The translations under genes and the position numbers were made by a program. The notes under the pieces were generated by a model. That model did not search any database, was not told the origin of the DNA, and saw only the letters and a list, made by a program, of their open reading frames with translations. From assembly GCA_035371485.1 (NCBI GenBank), contig DAOOWV010000030.1, positions 1 through 11,338 of the forward strand: 11,338 bases of DNA, given 5' to 3'. This document shows, one piece after another, positions 5,093 through 11,013 of the stretch (the first letter of the stretch is position 1; every line of letters begins with the position of its first letter). The DNA is from DAOOWV01 sp035371485. GTDB taxonomy: Bacteria; Patescibacteriota; Dojkabacteria; JAFGLO01.

Positions 5093-5935
5093 ATGGAAAA
5101 GAATAAAGGCCTTCTTATCGCAGGTATAGGATGTGGAGCACTCCTCCTTTTATCTGTGTGTGCCGTTGTTGTGGTCATGTTCGTTTTAATTCCAATGGCT
5201 AAGAAAAGCTCATCAGATGGTGATGCAACCGCAATTGAAAAAATTGTAAACACTGTTGGATATGTTGGAGTTAAAGAATTAAAAAACGAAGAAGATCGAA
5301 AGAAAATTTGGGAAGATGCAATGAAAAATATGTCTGAACAAGATGAATTTCAAATGAGTAGAAGTATGGAAGAATCAGGACGAAAGGTTGACATGACTGT
5401 AAAAGTCAAAGGTGATGATATGGAGATGAACATGAGTACAGAAACAGATGGTACCTCTTATAGTATGACAATTGTTACCATCGGAGAATACTTGTACTAT
5501 GGAGTTAACGGTAATGGTGTAAAAATGTTAAAAAACACTGATACTTCAGAAGAAATGACAAGCGAATGGGATACTGATGAATTGAAGGAATCTTTAGGAG
5601 ATAGTGAATGGGATGCAGAAAATATTGAATACAAAGGTATCGATACGATTGATAACAAGAAATTATACAAATTCTACAATAAATCTGATGAGTCCACAAT
5701 TTGGATTGATGGTTTAACAATTTTACCTGTTAAAGCAGAAAGCGGTGAAAATGGAGATATTACAATAACTTATTCAGATATCGAAATCAATGAACCTGAA
5801 GGATATGAGGATATTTCATCCTTATCAGAAGATGAACAAGGTATGAAGTTATTTGAAATTTTAATGGGTTCAATGGAAGATTATGAATATAATGACTATA
5901 GTGATGAAAGTTATGATGAAGAGGGAAAATGGTAA
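5093..5935 (+). CDS. Membrane-anchored extracytoplasmic protein, LolA/LppX-like
   Basis: 280 residues. A short basic start (MEKNKG) is followed by a long hydrophobic segment at about 7-35 ending in PMAKK: a single N-terminal membrane anchor with the rest outside. Two cysteines lie within it (C14, C23), but the hydrophobic run continues past both, so a lipoprotein lipobox is less likely than an uncleaved anchor. The outer part has alternating strands and, towards the end, the order YKGIDTIDNKKLYKF, STIWIDGLTILPVKAE, ITITYSDIEIN. This resembles the beta-sheet half of LolA/LppX-type lipoprotein-carrier folds (also seen in DUF6612-like proteins). Met, Asp and Glu are abundant and the C-terminus is strongly acidic (YEYNDYSDESYDEEGKW). 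A strong terminator follows 27 nt after the stop, so it is a single-gene unit. Function is unknown; the fold match is by pattern only. Confidence 0.88.
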   Translation: MEKNKGLLIAGIGCGALLLLSVCAVVVVMFVLIPMAKKSSSDGDATAIEKIVNTVGYVGVKELKNEEDRKKIWEDAMKNMSEQDEFQMSRSMEESGRKVDMTVKVKGDDMEMNMSTETDGTSYSMTIVTIGEYLYYGVNGNGVKMLKNTDTSEEMTSEWDTDELKESLGDSEWDAENIEYKGIDTIDNKKLYKFYNKSDESTIWIDGLTILPVKAESGENGDITITYSDIEINEPEGYEDISSLSEDEQGMKLFEILMGSMEDYEYNDYSDESYDEEGKW

Positions 5936-5962
5936 TCTTCAGTAAATGAGTAAGTGAAAGGT

Positions 5963-5988
5963 GGCTGGTGAAACCAGCCCTCTTTTTT
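5963..5988 (+). terminator. Intrinsic terminator of the 5093-5935 gene
   Basis: GGCTGGT and ACCAGCC form a 7-bp stem with a GAA loop, followed by CTC and a run of six T. It lies 27 nt after the stop codon at 5935, as expected for a rho-independent terminator. On the opposite strand the hairpin lacks a U-tract, so it would serve the convergent ligase gene poorly. Confidence 0.88.
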
Positions 5989-6030
5989 ATTGTGATCATA
6001 AATTTAAAAGCTAACTTGATTCAAAAAAGA

Positions 6031-7236
6031 TTATTGCATAGTCATCTTTCTGAAATGACTTAGATGAGTTTTAATAAATCTTAAACTTCTGATAAAACCC
6101 ATGTCCTTTATAAAAAAGGAAGGATTATTAACCTTTCCTCTAAAGATTAACTGGAGTATCTTTTTCCTATACAGATTATTTCTTACAAAAATCAGAGCTA
6201 AAACCAAAGGTATTACTGTATATAGATATTCATTTTTTGCAACCAGATATTCAAGATCTTTTTTATAAATAAGATCATCAATCAAATATTTTGCTAAATT
6301 GTATCCTGCCCCTGTAACATAAAAATTACTTCTCCCCTGTCTCACATTTATTTCAAAAAACTTGAATTTATTATCCCTTTGATCATATTTCACATCAAGA
6401 TTAAAAAATCCGACATATCCTAAGTCTTCAAGCATTAATTTTACTTTATTAGACAACTCTTCATTAACATCGTTAATTACAACAGAATGATTTCCTAAAC
6501 CTTTAGGAGTATGCTCTTCCATCAACACATTACCCAGTGCCATCAGTTTAACTTTTCCATTACTATCTGAATATCCTGTTAAAACATACATAAAAGTATC
6601 ATCCCCAGGAATCATGTCCTGTATAATTATCTTGCTTGTATACCCTACTCCATATATTTGATCAAGCACTTCAAATAATTGGATTTCATCTTTAATTTTA
6701 TATATTTTTCTTTGTCCCTCAAACTTATAGTTCCAATACATTACACTATCCGAAGCCTTAAGAATTATTGGATACTGAAAGCCATGAGGAATATCTTTCC
6801 CCATTTCTCTTGAATATACAAATGTTTTAGGAAAGTCCAATTCGTACTTAGCACACATCTCATAAAAATTATGCTTTTGAGTTATTCTATCAATTATCTC
6901 AAAATCTGTATAATTTGATAAAACATTAGAAGGAAATTGATGTTTTAACTTGCTAATTAACCAAACATAACTGTCACCACAACCAACAATGATAATTTTT
7001 TTATCTTTATTTTCATCAGCAACTTGATTAACAACTTTTAAGAACTCGTCTTCGGTTTCTATGTTTTCGTTAACTCGATAATCAACGATTTTACTATTAC
7101 AATTGGGACCTGTATAATATTTACCATAGGCGATTGATTTGACCTTATATTCTTCGCAAAATGCTCTAGCCATACTGTAACAGTTAATATCCCCAGAAAA
7201 TAAAAGAGGAACAAAGGATTGCTCGCTAAATTTCAT
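6031..7236 (-). CDS. ATP-grasp D-aspartate ligase (Aslfm-like)
   Basis: Predicted to join D-Asp through ATP activation to the peptidoglycan precursor, making the D-Asp (later D-isoAsn) cross-bridge. The 401-residue protein matches, as I recall it, the E. faecium D-aspartate ligase along most of its length: FVPLLFSGDINCYSMARAF at the N-terminus, GCGDSYVWLIS (85-95), FYEMCAKYELDFPKT (124-138), YPIILKASDSVMYW (155-168), FEGQRK (172-177), IIIQDMIPGDD (203-213), and the ATP/Mg motif FFEINVRQGRSNFYVTGAG (293-311, with E295 and N297 as likely metal ligands). That is a complete ATP-grasp arrangement with N-terminal pre-ATP-grasp domain. A hydrophobic patch at about 340-350 is unlike a true membrane helix but may help membrane association. 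It is divergent from an aspartate racemase gene, which would supply the D-Asp. A related amino acid or another acceptor remains possible. Confidence 0.85.
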   Translation of the reverse strand: MKFSEQSFVPLLFSGDINCYSMARAFCEEYKVKSIAYGKYYTGPNCNSKIVDYRVNENIETEDEFLKVVNQVADENKDKKIIIVGCGDSYVWLISKLKHQFPSNVLSNYTDFEIIDRITQKHNFYEMCAKYELDFPKTFVYSREMGKDIPHGFQYPIILKASDSVMYWNYKFEGQRKIYKIKDEIQLFEVLDQIYGVGYTSKIIIQDMIPGDDTFMYVLTGYSDSNGKVKLMALGNVLMEEHTPKGLGNHSVVINDVNEELSNKVKLMLEDLGYVGFFNLDVKYDQRDNKFKFFEINVRQGRSNFYVTGAGYNLAKYLIDDLIYKKDLEYLVAKNEYLYTVIPLVLALIFVRNNLYRKKILQLIFRGKVNNPSFFIKDMGFIRSLRFIKTHLSHFRKMTMQ

Positions 7237-7264
7237 TTTTAACCTTTTAAAGTTATCTGTTATT

Positions 7265-7293
7265 ATTATACCTTAATTAATTAACAAAAGTAA
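7265..7293 (-). promoter_or_regulatory. Promoter of the D-aspartate ligase gene
   Basis: On the - strand TTACTT (7293-7288) and a perfect TATAAT (7270-7265) are 17 bp apart. Transcription would begin near 7258, about 22 nt before the ATG at 7236. The leader has AAAAGG about 7 nt before the ATG, one of the few Shine-Dalgarno-like sequences in the window. The promoter interleaves with the + strand racemase promoter at 7281-7309. Confidence 0.6.
7273..7284. repeat. 12-bp palindrome between divergent promoters
   Basis: TTAATTAATTAA is a perfect palindrome in the spacer of the ligase promoter, touching the -35 of the racemase promoter. It is placed where a dimeric regulator could cover both promoters. 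In DNA this AT-rich such a palindrome can arise by chance, so an operator role is only a suggestion. Confidence 0.3.
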
Positions 7294-7309
7294 CGTATTA
7301 TGATAAAAT
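7281..7309 (+). promoter_or_regulatory. Promoter of the aspartate racemase gene
   Basis: TTAACA (7281-7286) and TAAAAT (7304-7309) are 17 bp apart. Transcription would start near 7316, giving about 27 nt of leader before the ATG at 7343. Its -35 lies in the spacer of the opposite promoter and vice versa, so two polymerases could not bind at once. Confidence 0.6.
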
Positions 7310-7328
7310 ATCGCTGAATTATTAATTT

Positions 7329-7346
7329 ATGAATTCCAAATTATGA
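7329..7346 (+). other. Five-codon leader ORF overlapping the racemase start
   Basis: ATG at 7329 opens MNSKL and stops with TGA at 7344-7346, overlapping the ATG at 7343 as ATGA. The segment TTATGAATTCC occurs twice in tandem, 14 nt apart, each copy containing an ATG. It may be a decoy or coupling start, or a chance product of the duplication. Confidence 0.3.
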
Positions 7347-8095
7347 ATTCCCCAAAAGCTCCTAATTCACCTCTTGTAAATCCTCAGATTATTGTTGGAA
7401 TTATTGGAGGAATGGGCCCCGAAGCTACTTTAAATCTATTTGGTAAAATAATTGAAAAATCAAAACCTTATGTAAGAGTTGACCAAGATCATATAAGGAT
7501 AATCATAGACAATAATCCCAAAATTCCTGATAGAACAGAGTTTATTATGAAAAAAGGTAAAAGTCCTCTTCCCCAAATAGTAAAAACAGCCCAAACACTT
7601 GAGAAAGCTAGAGTTACATTGGGAGTAATTTCATGTATGACCAGTCATTATTTTTTTGATGATATACAAGGATCAGTAACATTTCCTATATTAAATGCTT
7701 ATATCGAAACTTATAACTTTATTTTACAAAATCATCCAAATGTAAAAAAAATTGGAGTTTTAGCAACTACCGGAACAAGGTCAACAAAGCTGTTTGAAAA
7801 ATATATTACCGGTAAAGAGATAATTTTTCCTTCACTTTTCACTCAAGAAAATAAAGTAATGGAAGCAATTTATGGGGAACAAGGAATCAAAAAAGGAATT
7901 ATCTCTACGCAAAATGCAAAGTTATTAGTTGAAGCTTCTAACGAGCTAATTACCGAAGGAGCTGAAATTATTATTGCAGGTTGTACAGAAATACCTCTTG
8001 TATTAAAACAAAATATGCTAAAAGTACCGATAATTGACCCAATGGATGTTGTTGCAGAAGTAATAGTTGAAAAAGCTTATTTTATTAGAAATTGA
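7343..8095 (+). CDS. Aspartate racemase (Asp/Glu racemase family)
   Basis: Interconverts L- and D-aspartate by a cofactor-free two-cysteine mechanism. The 250-residue protein has the family start VGIIGGMGPEAT (18-29), NNPKIPDRT (57-64), first catalytic Cys in ISCMTSH (C98), second in GCTEIPL (C214) and the closing IDP (231-233). GEQGIKKG near 178-185 is typical of the aspartate-racemase branch rather than of MurI glutamate racemases. The first Cys motif reads CMT, where most members have CNT. About 15 polar residues precede the core. The ATG at 7343 is chosen because the ATG at 7329 hits a stop after five codons. It is divergent from the D-aspartate ligase and 37 nt upstream of fmt, with which it is probably co-transcribed. 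Substrate is inferred from family and neighbour; glutamate is the main alternative. Confidence 0.92.
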   Translation: MNSPKAPNSPLVNPQIIVGIIGGMGPEATLNLFGKIIEKSKPYVRVDQDHIRIIIDNNPKIPDRTEFIMKKGKSPLPQIVKTAQTLEKARVTLGVISCMTSHYFFDDIQGSVTFPILNAYIETYNFILQNHPNVKKIGVLATTGTRSTKLFEKYITGKEIIFPSLFTQENKVMEAIYGEQGIKKGIISTQNAKLLVEASNELITEGAEIIIAGCTEIPLVLKQNMLKVPIIDPMDVVAEVIVEKAYFIRN

Positions 8096-8132
8096 CAAGT
8101 AAACTTATTACTTATTAAGCGATAAATGATAT

Positions 8133-9098
8133 ATGAAAAAGAAAATTAATACAATTTTTTTAGGATCAAATTGGGAGGCACTAGCTATATTAAAAACGCT
8201 ATATGTTGATTCAAGGTTCAATATTGTTGCAATTATTACTCAACCTGATAAACCCATTGGTAGAAAAAGGATAATTATCCCATCAGATATTAAGAATTTC
8301 GGCAAGCAAAACAATATTCCAGTAGAACATACAGAAAACAAAAAGGAAAAATACAATGAAATAATTAATAAATATACTCCTGACTTAATTGTATGTATTT
8401 CTTTTGGAGAGCTTATTCCAGAATCATTTTTGATTCAACCTCCATGTAAAGCAATAAATGTACATTTTTCCCTACTTCCTAAATACAGAGGTGCTGTTCC
8501 AATACAAAAAGCTATTTTAGAAGGAGAAAATGAAACTGGAATTTCAATAGTACAAATGGTAAAAGCGCTTGACGCAGGACCAATTCTTAGTCAACACAAA
8601 GTAAAGATTTTACCAACAGATACGAATCAGATTTTAAGAGAGAAATTAATAAAGTTAACTTCTGAAATATTACCAGATAAACTTTCTCAATGGTGTAATA
8701 ATGAAATAATTCCAATTGAACAGAATCACAAAAATGCAACTTATTGTCAGCAATCTGACATATCAAAAGATAAGGCTTATATCGATATTAATCTTCACAC
8801 ATCAGTACAAATTGACCGAATGGTTAGAGCTTTTATCCCATGGCCAGTTGCCTGGACAAAATTTCAAAATAAAATGCTAAAGATTTTTAGTTGCTCAATT
8901 ATTGAAAGAGAATCTACTGAAATTATCAAAAATATCGATAATTTTATTTTATTCAAAACTCAAGAGATAAATCTCACTTTTGGTTTTATCTCCAATGATA
9001 ATAAAGTTATAATGTTAAATGAGATACAGATAGAAGGGAAAAATAAGATTAGTGGAAGTATTTTCGCAAATGGAATACAAGGACTAAGGAACAGTTGA
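8133..9098 (+). CDS. fmt: Methionyl-tRNA formyltransferase
   Basis: Transfers a formyl group from 10-formyl-tetrahydrofolate to Met-tRNAfMet for translation initiation. The 321-residue length is normal. The N-terminal formyltransferase domain starts TIFLGSNWEALAIL (in place of the common F-x-GTP-x-FA) and has PDKPIGR at 38-44. The catalytic set is present: N109 and H111 in NVHFSLLPKYRGAVPIQKAI, and D147 in ALDAGPIL. From about 205 on is the C-terminal tRNA-binding domain with the expected TYCQQSDISKDKAYIDI and VRAFIPWPVAWT segments. The ATG at 8133 is followed at once by the conserved strand. No Shine-Dalgarno. A TTGACA overlaps the racemase stop at 8092-8097 but lacks a good -10 at 17 bp, so read-through from the racemase is likely. 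It converges on the pentapeptide gene with 21 nt between stops and no terminator. Confidence 0.96.
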   Translation: MKKKINTIFLGSNWEALAILKTLYVDSRFNIVAIITQPDKPIGRKRIIIPSDIKNFGKQNNIPVEHTENKKEKYNEIINKYTPDLIVCISFGELIPESFLIQPPCKAINVHFSLLPKYRGAVPIQKAILEGENETGISIVQMVKALDAGPILSQHKVKILPTDTNQILREKLIKLTSEILPDKLSQWCNNEIIPIEQNHKNATYCQQSDISKDKAYIDINLHTSVQIDRMVRAFIPWPVAWTKFQNKMLKIFSCSIIERESTEIIKNIDNFILFKTQEINLTFGFISNDNKVIMLNEIQIEGKNKISGSIFANGIQGLRNS

Positions 9099-9119
9099 TA
9101 TCTCAACTCAGTCTAGAGA

Positions 9120-9707
9120 TTATTCTTCAATAACTATTTTAAAAGGCTTTAGTAGTGCCAGTACTTCAGGATATGAAAACATTGCATTTTTACATCTATT
9201 GTTACTTATCTCAAAACAATAATTCTTTGCTTTTCTAAAATCTGCTTTTTCTAAAATAGTATTTTGAAACACAGCTTCAAACAAATCACTCCTTCTGAAA
9301 CTTGCTTCTTTCAAAGTTGAACCTGTAAAATCACATTTTTTAAGAGTTGACCTAATAAATTTACTACCTGATAAGTCACAATTATAAAATACCGAATAAG
9401 ACAAATCACACTTATAAAAACCAAGTACACTGTTCAATTTCAAATTTGCAACTGTCCAATCGATTCCTGTAATTTTAGTTGAATTCCATTTACAACGAAT
9501 AAATGAAGTTTGGGGAATTTTTATTACGACAAGAGTACAATTTGTAAATATACAGTTTGTAAAATTACATGATTTAAAAATGTTGTATGAAAGATCACAA
9601 TTTTCAAACGTACAATTTTCAAATTGAATATTTTCAAAATTGTCATTAACATACACCTTATTGATAAACTTTATACCTTCATATTGTTCACCTGATTTAA
9701 AAACCAC
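9120..9707 (-). CDS. Pentapeptide-repeat protein, Qnr-like
   Basis: 195 residues built of A(D/N)LXX-type five-residue repeats that fold as a right-handed quadrilateral beta-helix. Cys-rich coils at about 23-58 (FENIQF, ENCTF, ENCDL, SYNIF, KSCNF, TNCIF, TNCTL) are followed by a break at 70-95 containing GIDW. A second run of coils spans 96-160 (YKCDL, SYSVF, YNCDL, SGSKF, KKCDF, FRRSDL, EKADF). The tail KNYCFEISNN...KNAMFSYPEVLALLKPFKIVI resembles the C-terminal capping/dimer helix of Qnr-type proteins, which mimic DNA and protect DNA gyrase from quinolones or toxins. That role is not proven here. The start is a GTG at 9707; the ATG two bases further up is in another frame, and an in-frame TAA lies not far upstream. 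It is divergent from rsmI with overlapping promoters. Confidence 0.88.
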   Translation of the reverse strand: MVFKSGEQYEGIKFINKVYVNDNFENIQFENCTFENCDLSYNIFKSCNFTNCIFTNCTLVVIKIPQTSFIRCKWNSTKITGIDWTVANLKLNSVLGFYKCDLSYSVFYNCDLSGSKFIRSTLKKCDFTGSTLKEASFRRSDLFEAVFQNTILEKADFRKAKNYCFEISNNRCKNAMFSYPEVLALLKPFKIVIEE

Positions 9708-9711
9708 ATGA

Positions 9712-9740
9712 TTGCTATTAAAAGTAATATCTTATATAAT
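9712..9740 (+). promoter_or_regulatory. Predicted promoter of rsmI
   Basis: TTGCTA (9712-9717) and a perfect TATAAT (9735-9740) are 17 bp apart. The start would be near 9747, leaving about 62 nt of leader before the ATG at 9809. It overlaps the opposite-strand promoter at 9731-9759. Confidence 0.45.
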
Positions 9741-9759
9741 TTTATCATTAATTTGTAAA
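9731..9759 (-). promoter_or_regulatory. Predicted promoter of the pentapeptide gene
   Basis: On the - strand TTTACA (9759-9754) and TATAAG (9736-9731) are 17 bp apart, with a start near 9724 and a leader of about 17 nt before the GTG at 9707. Its -10 overlaps the -10 of the rsmI promoter on the other strand. Confidence 0.4.
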
Positions 9760-9808
9760 AGTTTCTACGAATTATTTCATAACAACCCATTAATTTTTAG
9801 AAAAATAA

Positions 9809-10486
9809 ATGTCAAAATTTTACATAGTTTCAACACCAATAGGAAATTTAAAAGATATAACACTTAGAGCAATTGATGTTTTAAGAGATGTTAAACATAT
9901 TTTTTGTGAAGATACTAGAACAACCGGATCACTACTTGCCAAATACGGAATAAAAAACAATTTACACCGATATGACACTATTAACGAAAAGGTATCTGCT
10001 CCAGGAATAATTAATCTCCTTAATCAAGGATTGGACTGTGCACTGGTTTCAGATGGTGGGACCCCTATTATTTCTGATCCTGGATTTGAAGTAGTCCGAC
10101 TTATTAAATCTACGACATCTCATACAATTATTCCAATACCAGGAGCTTCTGCAATTCTATCTGCTTTAGTAGCTTCAGGATTACCACCAACTCCCTTTGT
10201 TTTTTTAGGATTTTTAGGAAAAAAAGAATCACAACTTATGGAAATTAATAAACATATAGAAGATGATAACACTGTAATTTTTTATGAATCTCCAAAGCGA
10301 ATAGTTAGAACTTGCAAATATATTGCTTCAAAATTTCCATCTGCTTATGTTTGCATTGCACGCGAACTAACCAAATTACATGAACAAATAATTACAAACA
10401 CTGCCAAAGATACAGTTTTGTTACTTGGAAATCAAATTTCAATTAAAGGTGAATTCACCGTTATAGTCCGCAATATTAATAGATAA
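9809..10486 (+). CDS. rsmI: 16S rRNA (cytidine-1402 2'-O)-methyltransferase RsmI, short form
   Basis: Methylates the 2'-hydroxyl of C1402 in 16S rRNA in the decoding centre, using S-adenosylmethionine. All tetrapyrrole-methylase fold motifs of RsmI are seen: VSTPIGNLKDITLRA (7-21), FCEDTRTTG (32-40), VSDGGTPIISDPG (80-92), IPGASA (110-115), FYESPKR (158-164), RELTKLHEQ (185-193), and KGEFT (213-217). The protein ends at 225 residues, just after the catalytic domain. E. coli RsmI is about 286 residues and has an extra C-terminal domain, absent here; there is no sign of a frameshift downstream. The ATG at 9809 is two residues before the first conserved strand. Start context is A-rich with no Shine-Dalgarno. 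Confidence 0.95.
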   Translation: MSKFYIVSTPIGNLKDITLRAIDVLRDVKHIFCEDTRTTGSLLAKYGIKNNLHRYDTINEKVSAPGIINLLNQGLDCALVSDGGTPIISDPGFEVVRLIKSTTSHTIIPIPGASAILSALVASGLPPTPFVFLGFLGKKESQLMEINKHIEDDNTVIFYESPKRIVRTCKYIASKFPSAYVCIARELTKLHEQIITNTAKDTVLLLGNQISIKGEFTVIVRNINR

Positions 10487-10512
10487 CATCTATTCTATCT
10501 AAATAATTATAA

Positions 10513-10547
10513 CTGCAATCTGCATTCTGAGTTCTGCAAACTTTAAA
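10513..10547 (+). repeat. Degenerate 7-bp tandem repeats, array 1
   Basis: Five successive heptamers can be read without gaps: CTGCAAT, CTGCATT, CTGAGTT, CTGCAAA, CTTTAAA. The first four share CTGnnnT/A. The array starts 27 nt after the rsmI stop and ends immediately before the promoter at 10551. It looks like an intergenic short tandemly repeated repetitive sequence rather than a terminator, as there is no stem. Confidence 0.5.
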
Positions 10548-10550
10548 TAT

Positions 10551-10579
10551 TTGACTTCTTTAAAAAAACAATGTAAAGT
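10551..10579 (+). promoter_or_regulatory. Predicted promoter of the zinc-ribbon gene
   Basis: TTGACT (10551-10556) and TAAAGT (10574-10579) are 17 bp apart. Transcription would begin near 10586, about 29 nt before the ATG at 10615. Because the TTG at 10579 lies at the edge of the -10, it cannot be the start of this gene. Confidence 0.5.
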
Positions 10580-10614
10580 TGTTATTATTACTGCTTAAAT
10601 TACAACACTATATC

Positions 10615-10938
10615 ATGAACAACATTGGAAATAACGGATTAGTTGTAACCGGAAATACAAAAGAACCAGATAAAAAAACTTCAACCATCACGGCTTCTGA
10701 TGGGCATCATATAATTATCTTACAATGCCCTGGTTGTGGTGAAGAAGTAGAAAAGACATATAAATGTCCAATATGTGGAGAACATATGAAAGTCGTTTCT
10801 GTTATAGACTCTGCAGATATCGATGATGATATTCAAAAAGATCTTGATGCTTTTGATGATATTGAACCTGATGAAACAGAAGGTGATTTTGAAAAAGACG
10901 ATAGTGTTGCAAAAACCATAGACCCCTTTGAAATATGA
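10615..10938 (+). CDS. Small zinc-ribbon protein with acidic tail
   Basis: 107 residues. Cysteines at 38/41 (CPGC) and 51/54 (CPIC) form two CxxC knuckles nine residues apart, a rubredoxin-like zinc ribbon expected to bind one Zn. Residues 1-30 are polar and probably flexible. Residues 66-102 are strongly acidic (DIDDDIQKDLDAFDDIEP and on), probably disordered, and could contact a basic protein partner or mimic nucleic acid. No signal peptide, so it is cytoplasmic. A longer frame from TTG at 10579 would add twelve Leu-rich residues but lies over the -10 and transcription start, so I use ATG 10615. I cannot name the family. It has its own promoter, lies between two heptamer arrays, and converges on the gene at 11006. 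Confidence 0.8.
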   Translation: MNNIGNNGLVVTGNTKEPDKKTSTITASDGHHIIILQCPGCGEEVEKTYKCPICGEHMKVVSVIDSADIDDDIQKDLDAFDDIEPDETEGDFEKDDSVAKTIDPFEI

Positions 10939-10978
10939 AAACGATTAAAAATAAAACTTATCGAGAAATTAAATTCGT

Positions 10979-11013
10979 CACTTGTTACTTCTTAGTTGTT
11001 ACCTGTTACTTAA
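10979..11013 (+). repeat. Degenerate 7-bp tandem repeats, array 2
   Basis: Five gapless heptamers: CACTTGT, TACTTCT, TAGTTGT, TACCTGT, TACTTAA, with consensus TACTTGT. The array fills the convergent gap between two genes and runs over the stop codon (11006-11008) of the - strand gene. GTTGTTA at 10995 and TAACAAC at 11011 inside it can also form a 7-bp stem, but no U-tract follows on either strand. Confidence 0.5.

Noticed and set aside
5065..5999. - strand ORFs at 5065-5253, 5505-5720 and 5787-5999
   Set aside because: They are antisense to the anchored LolA-like protein; their translations are rich in His, Tyr, Ile and Leu as expected of reverse frames, and one runs across the terminator.
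8092..8120. Separate promoter for fmt starting with TTGACA at 8092
   Set aside because: No acceptable -10 lies 16-18 bp downstream (TTAAGC at 17 bp); co-transcription with the racemase is simpler.
9099..9119. Shared terminator between fmt and the pentapeptide gene
   Set aside because: Only ATCTC/GAGAT could pair over 21 nt; no convincing stem and no U-tract.
10579..10614. TTG start for the zinc-ribbon protein
   Set aside because: It overlaps the predicted -10 box and adds a Leu-rich stretch; the ATG at 10615 is about 29 nt after the expected transcription start.
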